16,291 bases of DNA from Cuspidothrix sp046080125 (lineage in GTDB: Bacteria > Cyanobacteriota > Cyanobacteriia > Cyanobacteriales > Nostocaceae), in NCBI GenBank assembly GCA_046080125.1, contig JBJTTJ010000180.1, positions 1 through 16,291 on the forward strand. The letters are read 5' to 3'. The notes under the pieces were generated by a model, which saw only the letters and a list, made by a program, of their open reading frames with translations, searched no databases and was not told the DNA's origin. Positions 1 through 7,740 of this stretch are shown here, in pieces. The position numbers were made by a program, and so were the translations under genes. Position 1 is the first letter of the stretch, and every line of letters begins with the position of its first letter.

Positions 1-569
1 GTTTCAGTCCCCTTGCGGGGATTCTTTGTTTGGAAACTTTTTTATTCCTCAAAAAGAATTTACTTCACTATCGTTTCAGTCCCCTTGCGGGGATTCTTTG
101 TTTGGAAACCATTTCTCCGTGAACTTCAAAACTGATATACCCTTCGTTTCAGTCCCCTTGCGGGGATTCTTTGTTTGGAAACCCGAGAAAGAGATATGGC
201 ATAATTCAGGATATGCAGGGTTTCAGTCCCCTTGCGGGGATTCTTTGTTTGGAAACCAACATCACCACCTAATAAATTATCCACGCTGATATTTATTGCG
301 TTTCAGTCCCCTTGCGGGGATTCTTTGTTTGGAAACACGTGCTACAACTAAAACCCATCTCTACCCCAATTCCAGTTTCAGTCCCCTTGCGGGGATTCTT
401 TGTTTGGAAACAACATTGATTTAAAATCTGAACCATCTTTTTTTAAAGGGGCAGTTTCAGTCCCCTTGCGGGGATTCTTTGTTTGGAAACCAACTCAAAG
501 CAATTGAATGGTAACCAATATAAAATTGGCGAGTTTCAGTCCCCTTGCGGGGATTCTTTGTTTGGAAAC
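1..569 (-). CRISPR. CRISPR array, 8 repeats and 7 spacers, open at left edge
   Basis: Eight identical 37-nt repeats lie at 1-37, 73-109, 146-182, 220-256, 300-336, 375-411, 454-490 and 533-569. The seven spacers are 35, 36, 37, 43, 38, 42 and 42 nt long and all differ. The array starts exactly at the window edge, so more units may lie to the left. Each repeat has a 5-bp stem, TCCCC-TTGC-GGGGA (8-21 in the first copy). On the minus strand this stem is followed directly by ACTGAAAC, an 8-nt tag like those left by Cas6 in cyanobacterial and type III systems; on the plus strand the stem is 16 nt from the repeat end. With a promoter-bearing leader on the right, this indicates transcription leftward on the minus strand. 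The newest spacer would then be 491-532. No repeat shows decay. Orientation is inferred; the array itself is certain. Confidence 0.98.
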
Positions 570-614
570 CCCCGCCATCTGAAACATAAACTGGGGGCGG
601 AATCCAGGGGTGAT

Positions 615-761
615 TTTGGCGGACCTCTCAAAAAACCTCATTTCAGGCTTTGGGTCAACTGCCAACTGAAACTGATAAAACGCTGAAAGTATTCAATTGT
701 CAAGGTTCTGGCGATTTGGCGGACCCCCCGGGGTTTTTGACCTCGCTCCAGGTCTGCCAAA
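615..761. repeat. Three copies of GGTCYGCCAAA around the array promoter
   Basis: TTTGGCGGACC occurs at 615-625 and again at 715-725, exactly 100 bp apart. A third copy with one change lies inverted at 751-761 (GGTCTGCCAAA). The second and third copies form an inverted pair just upstream of the -35 box, and the first lies inside the predicted leader transcript. Such placement suits an operator or an integration-related leader motif. The encoded WYL protein is an obvious candidate binder, but nothing in the sequence proves it. Confidence 0.6.
675..703 (-). promoter_or_regulatory. Predicted array promoter
   Basis: Read on the minus strand, TTGACA at 703-698 is a perfect -35 box. It is followed after exactly 17 bp by TTTTAT at 680-675 as the -10 box. 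Transcription would begin around 668 and run leftward through the leader into the repeats. The match and ideal spacing make this the strongest promoter visible in the window. Confidence 0.7.
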
Positions 762-1209
762 AACTTATTCTTGAACAAGATTAAACTTTATTGCGTTACC
801 TGTCAAGATCAGTTAGGTTACAAATAATTAAGCAAAGCTTTACATTTTTTCTTAAACAGTCCATTTAGAACTGATTCTAATTCCTGTGTGATCCCAAAGC
901 AGTTGGTTGATAAACCTTTAGCAAGGTCTCATTTTGTACAACCATTAATGATGGTAACATTGATTTTACCAAAAAGCTAAGGAATTTCCTCACCAGTAGA
1001 TTTTCCACCCTCGTATTTCAGAGTATCGTAAAACACATCTCTAGAAATTAAACATGAGTAGTCTAAAACCTTTATAGGAACAATTCATAAATTATCCCTA
1101 CAGTAATTTTTACTAGATGCCTAAATTAAAGTAGCAATCGTGATACTGATAGACATCAGTAATATACATTCTGTGAATTTTGTAGTTAATAGGCGTTAAT
1201 TTTGTTGAT
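762..1209. other. Gene-free stretch between leader and WYL gene
   Basis: No convincing gene is seen on either strand. A 12-nt imperfect palindrome, TCTTG-AA-CAAGA, lies at 769-780. A 6-bp stem, ACTGAT-AGAC-ATCAGT, lies at 1145-1160 just past the WYL gene end but lacks a T-run, so it is not a clear terminator. On the minus strand there is a start-less open frame of about 35 codons around 830-940; it may be old coding sequence but is unrecognisable. The rest is AT-rich and unassigned. Confidence 0.5.
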
Positions 1210-2616
1210 TCATAAATTAATTAGATCTTGATAAAATCGGATTTCTTTAGTAATATCAGTCGCAATTCTTTGACGTAAATCATAGGGCATAATTACTTCT
1301 AACTTTGGTCGCCATGCCCGTAATCTCATGATAACATTATTATCACCATGACGGTAATTAACTTTGTAATAAGCATCATTGTGTGAACGAGAATCTAGAA
1401 GTTTAATTAAGGTTTGTTGTTCCTCCTGTTCTGGTGTATGTTGACGAATCAGGCTTTTAGCTTTAGGGTGAGAAATAAGTTCAAAGGTATCATGGCGAAA
1501 TGTGTTTTGAATATATCTATGATGATAATCTCGCTCAAATCGTAATAACATAATTCGAGATGGTAAGTAAAAATCAAACCCCCAAGCTTTAGACATTTGC
1601 AATTCTATTTCTTCAGGATTTGGTAAATCTCGTTGATGGTAACGTTGTTGCAATATAGAGGGAATTTGTGGATTGTTCCAATCAATTGCTATAATATCTT
1701 GGATTCTATCTAAACGAAAATTATACCAATCAGTTTTACGGTCAGGACTTTGACCAAAACCACAAAGATATACTGCACGTTGAACATAATAAACACAGAC
1801 AGGATAAACAAAACATTCTACATCTTTTCCTAATCTGGCACTATTGTAAATTAGTTGAATAGGTGAAACTGGAGTTTGTTGCCATATTTGTTTTAATTCA
1901 TATAGCCAATCTTCGACTTCATCATTAGCAGTAACAACGTAATCAAGCTTCAAGAAAAATCGTTGCACACCTGCTATTTTCTGAGAAAGATTGCGGGCAA
2001 TATCGGCTAAATCTTCTTGATTGAGAAAGTCTAGATTTGCACCGTTGATTTTATGAGTGATAGCACGAGAGGGTAATTTTTGAACATGATAATATTTTTC
2101 ACCATTGTATTCTAACCAGCCTAATTTTGCTAATAGTGTTAAATCTGCTTGTAGGGAACGCCGAGTAATGACAAATAAACGCTGTTGGAGTAATTTTTCT
2201 AAGTCATCTACAGATTGAATAATGTTAATATTTTTTGTGGGTGAAATTGGTGGTATATTGTTTGATGATTGAGAAATGCCTAGATGAGAAATTAGCGATC
2301 GCTTCCATTCTAATTCAGAAATTCCCGTGTCTTCATTAAATAACCAAACCGCAGTGGTTTTAGTGCAGTTACAGAGAGGATCATGGTGTTTAGGTATTGC
2401 TTCACCTTTAGGATGGGTGGCAGTAAAAAAAGTATCTCGCCAGTCTGCTAAAGTAAAACCATCTTGTAATAGTAAACGCTCCTGGTCTTCTCCGTACAAA
2501 GAACGCAACCATACCCACAAACGAATAGAACGGGATAGGTTTTGTTTGAGAGAACCCCGTGCTAACCATTGCAGCAGTTCCACTTGGGGAATATCAGAAA
2601 AAATTTGCTCAGACAC
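1210..2616 (-). CDS. WYL-domain regulator, TIGR03985-like CRISPR-associated protein
   Basis: The 468-aa product has a winged-helix-like segment around residues 148-172 (RRSLQADLTLLAKLGWLEY). A WYL domain follows at about 245-310, with strands ending in YPVCVYYVQRAVYLCGFG and then WYNFRLDRI. A C-terminal extension ends in RPKLEVIMPYDLRQRI, as in WYL regulators. Size, architecture and position between a leader and cas genes match the cyanobacterial CRISPR-associated family I know as TIGR03985. A related WYL gene in Synechocystis (sll7009) is reported to repress a CRISPR locus, so a role in controlling this array or the divergent csm operon is likely but inferred. WYL domains are thought to bind nucleotide-like ligands. 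The start is GTG at 2616, with TTAAACAAG two bases upstream; the weak ribosome site leaves the exact start slightly uncertain. Confidence 0.85.
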   Translation of the reverse strand: MSEQIFSDIPQVELLQWLARGSLKQNLSRSIRLWVWLRSLYGEDQERLLLQDGFTLADWRDTFFTATHPKGEAIPKHHDPLCNCTKTTAVWLFNEDTGISELEWKRSLISHLGISQSSNNIPPISPTKNINIIQSVDDLEKLLQQRLFVITRRSLQADLTLLAKLGWLEYNGEKYYHVQKLPSRAITHKINGANLDFLNQEDLADIARNLSQKIAGVQRFFLKLDYVVTANDEVEDWLYELKQIWQQTPVSPIQLIYNSARLGKDVECFVYPVCVYYVQRAVYLCGFGQSPDRKTDWYNFRLDRIQDIIAIDWNNPQIPSILQQRYHQRDLPNPEEIELQMSKAWGFDFYLPSRIMLLRFERDYHHRYIQNTFRHDTFELISHPKAKSLIRQHTPEQEEQQTLIKLLDSRSHNDAYYKVNYRHGDNNVIMRLRAWRPKLEVIMPYDLRQRIATDITKEIRFYQDLINL

Positions 2617-2717
2617 TACTTGTTTAAGGTTTTCGGTATTAATTCAGCATAGACTAATCTGGAATAGGCTGCTTCCAATGCCATGTATGATGTGATAGTT
2701 GCTCATTAAACAAGGCA
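2617..2717. promoter_or_regulatory. Divergent promoter region with 9-bp inverted repeat
   Basis: This 101-bp gap separates the leftward WYL gene from the rightward csm operon, so both promoters must lie in or near it. A perfect 9-bp inverted repeat, CTTGTTTAA at 2619-2627 and TTAAACAAG at 2706-2714, sits right beside both start codons, so each gene is preceded by the same TTAAACAAG. It could be a shared operator or simply two copies of an AAG-type ribosome site. A possible -10 box, TATGAT, lies at 2686-2691 for the operon, but no good -35 box pairs with it. Confidence 0.5.
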
Positions 2718-3023
2718 ATGACTACTTACAACATCGAGTTCAAAGACGATATTTTGCGGGTAAGCTTTGGTGAACCGTCCCAAAATGACCAAATTGTGAA
2801 AGATGCTGCTGCAAAATTAGAGCAAATGGCACGGTCACAAGAACTTACTGGAGGACACCTGCTTAGGATTAATGGACTTGTATCTATTCCTGTAGCTTTT
2901 GTGCTGGCGCATAAGTTAGCGCATATTTACGGAGCTATTGGTTTTTATGATCCAAAACTAAGTAAATACGTGATCTGCATCACACACAACCCGGCGTATA
3001 AACTGGGAGACTTAATTGATTGA
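2718..3023 (+). CDS. csx3: Csx3 ring nuclease (Crn3 family), standalone
   Basis: The 101-aa protein is a full-length single-domain Csx3. The conserved core is plain: AHKLAH at residues 64-69, then FYDPKL at 76-81, and THNPAYKLGDLID to the end. Csx3 proteins are metal-dependent phosphodiesterases that open cyclic tetra-adenylate, the messenger made by Cas10, and so shut down type III effectors. From memory, catalysis in the Archaeoglobus protein uses a His of the AHKxAH stretch plus an Asp and Arg of a YDPR motif; here His69, Asp78 and Lys80 correspond, so activity is plausible. It opens the operon and is followed 62 bp later by a second gene whose N-terminus is a paralogous Csx3 domain, suggesting duplication. 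The ATG sits three bases after AACAAGG. Confidence 0.9.
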   Translation: MTTYNIEFKDDILRVSFGEPSQNDQIVKDAAAKLEQMARSQELTGGHLLRINGLVSIPVAFVLAHKLAHIYGAIGFYDPKLSKYVICITHNPAYKLGDLID

Positions 3024-3085
3024 GGTTTTGGTTAGGGAAATTACCTGAGTCTTGTGTTAATTATTTTCTAATCTAGTTCCATTTA

Positions 3086-3994
3086 ATGAGTATTTACCAT
3101 ATCAGTTTAGACGGTGATGTTTTAAGGGTAGGATTTGGCAGTACCTTGACCACAGGTGATGAAATTGTCCGTGATGCAGCTACCAAATTGAATCAAATGA
3201 TTGTTTCTGGTGAATTACCGGGGGGTTCGCTGATTAAAATCAACGGTCGGACATCGGTACTGGTGAGTCAGGTTTTAGCTGATAAGTTATCTACATTGTA
3301 TGATGCGATCGCTCTTTTTGACCCCAAAATTGGCGACAAGGGACTGGATAGGTACGTAGTCACCATTAGCAAACATCCTGATTATCAAGTCGGGGATATT
3401 TTGGATGTGGTACGTCCACAAAAATCAAGTATTAAATTAGTGATTTGTGGATTTGCTAATACGGGGAAGACCTGCTTTCGAGATGGTTTAAAACAAGCAT
3501 TATTAGAGATTCCCAACGCACCAGAATCCTATGTATTTTCCGGGTGTCCAGATGGGGATGGTTCATGGTTTGGGGAAACTGCACGACGGGACGCAGATTT
3601 AGCTAACAAGTTAAAAGCAGAATATAAAGCGGGATTTACACCAGAGTTTGCAGAACGCAAAGCACAGGAGGTTAGGGGGATAAATACGCCAATATTTGTG
3701 TTTGATGTCGGGGGTAAAATTTCTCATGCTAATCGTTTGATTATGAGTGCAGCTACTCATGCGGTAATTCTAGTGAAGAATGAAAGTGAGATTGTACCTT
3801 GGCAAGAGTTATGTAACGAATTGAGTTTACAAGTTGTAGCAATTATTTACAGCGATTGTAACATTTCTAGTGATTATATTGGGCAAGAAGGAGATATACT
3901 TACAGGTAAAGTTCATCGTTTACAGCGAGGTGAAGACCTATCCCAGCGTCCGATGATTCAGACTTTAGCTAGGGTTTTGGTGGGGTTAGTTTGA
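3086..3994 (+). CDS. Csx3 domain fused to P-loop ATPase (Csx3-AAA)
   Basis: The 302-aa product begins with a Csx3 domain (1-110) clearly related to the gene before it; DAATKLNQM, LFDPKI and HPDYQVGDILDVV align well. A P-loop NTPase domain follows, with Walker A GFANTGKT at 122-129 and a Walker B-like IFVFDVGG at 203-210 (Asp207). Fusions of Csx3 to AAA-type ATPases are known from type III loci; the usual idea is a cOA-degrading or cOA-sensing ATPase, but the substrate is not evident here. The Csx3 part differs at a key place: AHKLAH of the standalone copy is ADKLST here, so both histidines are gone while the DPK motif stays. Alone, this domain may bind cOA without cutting it, or may complete active sites with the standalone Csx3. 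The next gene, cas10, follows after 22 bp. Confidence 0.88.
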   Translation: MSIYHISLDGDVLRVGFGSTLTTGDEIVRDAATKLNQMIVSGELPGGSLIKINGRTSVLVSQVLADKLSTLYDAIALFDPKIGDKGLDRYVVTISKHPDYQVGDILDVVRPQKSSIKLVICGFANTGKTCFRDGLKQALLEIPNAPESYVFSGCPDGDGSWFGETARRDADLANKLKAEYKAGFTPEFAERKAQEVRGINTPIFVFDVGGKISHANRLIMSAATHAVILVKNESEIVPWQELCNELSLQVVAIIYSDCNISSDYIGQEGDILTGKVHRLQRGEDLSQRPMIQTLARVLVGLV

Positions 3995-4016
3995 AGTTGT
4001 AGGGAGAAAAGTTTTT

Positions 4017-6335
4017 ATGGTGATAAGTTCTCAGGTTGCATTACAGGTTGTTCAACAAGCGATCGCAATTTTAGCTAAATGGTCTGATAATAATATTCAG
4101 TTAGATTTTGAATTTCCATCTCTTGATCAGAAAGAACAAAATGCAATTGATAAAGCCAAGCATATTATAGGCTGGAAAGAAAATGCAGAAGCTGACCTAT
4201 TACGTTTATTATTTGACAGTGTAAAGTTACCTGATGGAAAAGGACAAGATCCAAATAAGAAACATTTTCATCCATTAATAGCAATTGAAAATGATAATGA
4301 AGAATATCCTAAAATTCCTTATCCATTAGATAATGAACCCAACACAGAACACAAAGAATCTTTTAAACAAAAGATTAAAAATGAAGTTTTACCTGTTCTC
4401 AAAGATAACTGGAAAAACTTGTCTTTATTGATGTTGATTTTAGAAAAATTTGGTTCATGTCTTAGCTTTGGGGAATCTAATGTTGCTTTGATAGACATAG
4501 CAAGAACCACAGCCGCAGTTGCAACAGCTTTAATTGACAATCCTACTGAAGAAATTAGTTTAATTGCCGGTGACTTATCAGGGATTCAAAAGTTCATTTA
4601 TACTATATCTTCTGATGGTGCATTAAAATCATTAAGAGCGAGGAGTTTTTATTTAGAATTAGTTACTGAAGAAATAGTACAACAATTACTAGATGAATTA
4701 GAACTTCCTCGGACTAATGTAATTTATGCAGGTGGTGGGAATTTATATATTTTGGCATCAGGAAAACCAGAAATTAAGCAACTAATTCAAAAAGTTAGTC
4801 AAGATTTTAATAAATGGTTATTGAAGGAATTTGAAGGTAAAATTTTTCTAGCTTTAGATTGTTTATGTTTTCCTAAAGATGATCTTAAACCAGAAGCTAA
4901 AACAGAAGATAACACCTCTAAATTTGCAGAACATTGGTCAAACGCAACCAAAAATTTAGCTAAACATAAATCTCAGAAATTTTCTACTCAAATTAGTGAT
5001 TTTGATTTGATCAAACCGCGTTATAGCCATCAACCTTGTCGCGTGTGTTACCGTGATGATATAGAATCAGATAAGTTAAAACTTCTCAATGAACATGAAC
5101 CAGATTCAGTTTTAGCTTGTCCAAATTGCCGAAGTATGTTTGAATTAGGAGGACAATTATTTAAAGTTAATGCTATTGTGAGATCGAAACAACCAAAGAT
5201 ATCCGAAGCATTACATACGCTGTCATTCTCTGGAGATATTTACTATCATCTTCTTGAGAATTGGAAACAAATAGATTCTAGTGCGGATACAGTTCTATTA
5301 GTCAATGATTGGACATTAGAACATTATCAATTCAAGCACTTTAAAAATAAAAATGTTTATCCCTTGTTATTAGGTAATTATGGCAAGGAAAAGGAAAATC
5401 AAACAGGATTTTTACGTGCTGAAGAAATGGCAGAAAAAGCCCAAGGAATTAAAAGAGTTGCATCTTTAAGAATGGATGTAGATAAACTTGGACAAATATT
5501 TGCTAAAGGTTTAGGTGAAAATCAAACATTGCCTAGATTAGCAGGACTTTCAAGACAAATGAGCTATTTCTTTAAGGTTTATCTGAATAGTTTGGCAAAG
5601 AAAAGAACCGGAAATATTCCTGAAAATTTTAAACAATTATTGCCAAAAAATGAGGAATATAATATACTATTTATATATGCTGGGGGTGATGATTTATTTA
5701 TTAGTGGTGCATGGAATGAAGCAGTAAATTTCGGTTTTGATGTTTATCAATGTTTTCGATCTTATACAGGATACAATCCAGATATTACCCTATCAGGTGG
5801 AATCAGTATTGATATACCTAAATTCCCTCTTTATCAAGCTGCAAAATCTTCTGGTCATGCTGAAGATGCAGCTAAAGGAAATGGTAGAAATAGTTTAGGT
5901 TTATTTGGTCAAGTTTTCAAATGGTATGAATGGCTGGGAATAGAAGATATAAATAGTGGGCATCTTGATAGTGATATTAAGAAATATTTATCTTCAGAAA
6001 GTAAGCCCAAGTTTTTAGGTATCCTGCCATTTGTGGAGATATTATCACCGAAAAATATTGAAGTTAATTACTCTCATAATTTTGTGCGTAACTTGTCGAT
6101 AACTGCACAAATTCAAGAACAGGCTTTAGAAAAGTTTAAAGAAGATAAAAAATCAGAGGAGGCTTTAGCAACTCGCTATTATTTGCATTTACCAAAGATA
6201 GCTTATACTTTGGCGAGATTACCGAGAGAAGTATTAAATAATGATGATTTTCGGACTTCTTTAAAAAGTCCTTATAATGCGCCATATTTTCGCGCTATAG
6301 CTACTTGGATTGAATTATTAAATCGTGGATCTTAA
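4017..6335 (+). CDS. csm1: Cas10/Csm1, type III-A large subunit, GGDD present, HD motif absent
   Basis: This 772-aa protein is the large subunit of the Csm complex. On binding target RNA, Cas10 converts ATP to cyclic oligoadenylates. Csm1-type landmarks are GDLSGIQKF (185-193), AGGGNLYIL (238-246), a zinc knuckle with C341, C344, C368 and C371, MDVDKLG (486-492) and the cyclase motif YAGGDDLF (554-561). The GDLSGIQ form and the neighbouring csm2-csm5 support III-A over III-B. Most Csm1 proteins start with an HD nuclease domain carrying a clear HD pair near residue 15. Here the first 180 residues hold no HD pair, so single-stranded DNA cutting by this subunit is probably lost. The region is not simply missing, because LSLLMLILEKFGSCLSFG and RTTAAVATAL still resemble the end of the usual N-terminal domain. 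An AGGGAG ribosome site lies about 13 bases before the ATG. Confidence 0.95.
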   Translation: MVISSQVALQVVQQAIAILAKWSDNNIQLDFEFPSLDQKEQNAIDKAKHIIGWKENAEADLLRLLFDSVKLPDGKGQDPNKKHFHPLIAIENDNEEYPKIPYPLDNEPNTEHKESFKQKIKNEVLPVLKDNWKNLSLLMLILEKFGSCLSFGESNVALIDIARTTAAVATALIDNPTEEISLIAGDLSGIQKFIYTISSDGALKSLRARSFYLELVTEEIVQQLLDELELPRTNVIYAGGGNLYILASGKPEIKQLIQKVSQDFNKWLLKEFEGKIFLALDCLCFPKDDLKPEAKTEDNTSKFAEHWSNATKNLAKHKSQKFSTQISDFDLIKPRYSHQPCRVCYRDDIESDKLKLLNEHEPDSVLACPNCRSMFELGGQLFKVNAIVRSKQPKISEALHTLSFSGDIYYHLLENWKQIDSSADTVLLVNDWTLEHYQFKHFKNKNVYPLLLGNYGKEKENQTGFLRAEEMAEKAQGIKRVASLRMDVDKLGQIFAKGLGENQTLPRLAGLSRQMSYFFKVYLNSLAKKRTGNIPENFKQLLPKNEEYNILFIYAGGDDLFISGAWNEAVNFGFDVYQCFRSYTGYNPDITLSGGISIDIPKFPLYQAAKSSGHAEDAAKGNGRNSLGLFGQVFKWYEWLGIEDINSGHLDSDIKKYLSSESKPKFLGILPFVEILSPKNIEVNYSHNFVRNLSITAQIQEQALEKFKEDKKSEEALATRYYLHLPKIAYTLARLPREVLNNDDFRTSLKSPYNAPYFRAIATWIELLNRGS

Positions 6336-6341
6336 AACAAT

Positions 6342-6743
6342 ATGCCAGATAGTAATATACCTCTCACAATCACTACCAAAGTTAATGGTTTAAAGAATCT
6401 CAGAGACTATCCAATTAGAGAGTTAGTGAATCACGCTAAAGAATTTGGACCATATCTCAAAAACCAAAGATTAGAAACTAATCAAGTGCGTAAATTTCTT
6501 GATGCTGTTAATCGTTTAAAGGCTGAATTAGCTGAAAAAGGAGAATTTTCTGCAATAGAAACAGAGGTAGTTTTACTACAACCAAAATTAGCCTATGCAG
6601 CAGCTAGACAAAAAGCAGCAAAACCATTAAGTGATGTGATGTCAGTTGCTATTGATAAAGTTCACAGTACAGAAGATTTTGAGCGTTTAGTACAGTTTTT
6701 AGAATCAATTATTGCTTATCACAAAGCAGAAGGAGGAAAATAA
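6342..6743 (+). CDS. csm2: Csm2, type III-A small subunit
   Basis: The 133-aa, largely helical and charged protein fits Csm2, which lines the belly of the Csm complex beside Csm3 and helps hold the crRNA-target duplex. The signature is YLKNQRLETNQVRKFLDAV (about residues 38-56), matching the family's 'lysine-rich, then LTTSQIRK' pattern that precedes a helix ending in K. It begins six bases after cas10 and ends two bases before csm3, so it is translationally packed in the operon. The ribosome site before its ATG is poor, suggesting translation coupled to cas10. Csm2 marks the locus as III-A rather than III-B or III-D. Confidence 0.9.
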   Translation: MPDSNIPLTITTKVNGLKNLRDYPIRELVNHAKEFGPYLKNQRLETNQVRKFLDAVNRLKAELAEKGEFSAIETEVVLLQPKLAYAAARQKAAKPLSDVMSVAIDKVHSTEDFERLVQFLESIIAYHKAEGGK

Positions 6744-6745
6744 TC

Positions 6746-7738
6746 ATGGCAGTATCTTATGAACAAACTCCCTTATTAGGAAAAATTACTCTCACTTGTC
6801 AATTAACTGCAAAAACAGGTTTACATATTGGTGGTGGTGGTGAAAATTTAGATATTGGTGGATTGGATAAACCAGTAATTAGAGATCCTTTAACTAAATA
6901 TCCATATTTACCTGGATCATCAATTAAAGGTAAATTAAGAGCAACATTAGAACGGTTATTAAATAAACCTCTAAATCGTTCTGGTAGTCGTGATACTCGA
7001 CGTTATGAAAGTGATGATTTAGTTGATGGTTTTACCGAAGTAGAAAGAGATCGTTTTATTCGTTATGAAGGTGCGAGAACTTGCCAAATAAGTCGTTTAT
7101 TTGGTTCTACAGGTGGTCCATCCAAAGGTACTAATCTTTGGATACCAATAGAAAGTGCTAAAAAGGAAGGACTATTTTCAGAGAAAAATCCTACAAAAAT
7201 AATTGAAGGTGAAAATTGTGTAAAAATTGTTGATGGAATAAGTGGTAGAAATGCAACGAGTCGTTTAATCATTAGAGACAGTCATTTACATCCAGATTCC
7301 GCAACGCAATTAAAACAAGTTGATACTGGTTTGTTTATGACAGAATGGAAATTTGAAAATAATATTGATAGGGTTACAGCAGCAGCAAATCCTCGACAAC
7401 TAGAAAGAGTTCCTGCTGGTTCAAAGTTTAATTTTGAGTTAGTTTACACGGTAGAAAATGCAGAACAAGCTGTAAAAGATTTAGAAAATATAGCGATCGC
7501 TCTGGCATTTTTAGAAGATGATGCACTAGGTGGAAATGGTTCAAGAGGATATGGAAAAGTAACTTTTGAGAACTTCAAGTTTTCCTACTGTAGTAAAAAT
7601 TCATATTTGCAGAGAATAAAACACCCAGAAGGATTAGCAGCAATTCAACCATTAAATACTATTCATAACACTCAAGAACTTTTAGATAAGTTCAGAACCC
7701 TGCGCGAGTACATTCAACCATTATTACCAGGGAATTAA
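6746..7738 (+). CDS. csm3: Csm3, backbone RAMP and target-RNA nuclease subunit
   Basis: Csm3 copies form the helical backbone of the complex and cut bound target RNA at 6-nt steps. Family motifs are TGLHIGGGG (24-32), IGGLDKPVIRDP (37-48), YLPGSSIKGKLRATLE, NNIDRVTAAANPRQLERVPA and the C-terminal LGGNGSRGYGKV. Asp41 in IGGLD aligns with the catalytic Asp33 of Streptococcus Csm3, so the subunit should be active. At 330 aa it is about 110 residues longer than the streptococcal protein. The extra length lies mainly between LERLLN and RLIIRD, on both sides of an ISRLFGS block, with a further C-terminal tail. A GGAGG ribosome site lies inside the end of csm2, nine bases before the ATG. Confidence 0.95.
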   Translation: MAVSYEQTPLLGKITLTCQLTAKTGLHIGGGGENLDIGGLDKPVIRDPLTKYPYLPGSSIKGKLRATLERLLNKPLNRSGSRDTRRYESDDLVDGFTEVERDRFIRYEGARTCQISRLFGSTGGPSKGTNLWIPIESAKKEGLFSEKNPTKIIEGENCVKIVDGISGRNATSRLIIRDSHLHPDSATQLKQVDTGLFMTEWKFENNIDRVTAAANPRQLERVPAGSKFNFELVYTVENAEQAVKDLENIAIALAFLEDDALGGNGSRGYGKVTFENFKFSYCSKNSYLQRIKHPEGLAAIQPLNTIHNTQELLDKFRTLREYIQPLLPGN

Positions 7739-7740
7739 TT

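Larger units (their letters stand above)
570..761 (-). promoter_or_regulatory. CRISPR leader region
   Basis: This non-coding stretch abuts the last repeat and reads leftward into the array. It contains a sigma70-like promoter (675-703), which would start a leader transcript near 668 and give about 100 nt of leader before the first repeat. It also holds three copies of an 11-bp element, at 615-625, 715-725 and 751-761, and a C/G-rich patch with CCCCGGGG at 726-733. No repeat-like sequence continues past 569, as expected at a leader-proximal end. Being a leader is inferred from position, promoter and repeat orientation. Confidence 0.75.

Noticed and set aside
26..686. Short plus-strand open frames through the array (26-289 and 483-686)
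   Set aside because: Their translations simply repeat the CRISPR unit (FQSPCGDSLFGN); no ribosome site or independent coding evidence.
2327..2695. 122-codon plus-strand frame overlapping the WYL gene
   Set aside because: Antisense to a well-supported gene, with composition and order unlike a protein; a shadow frame.
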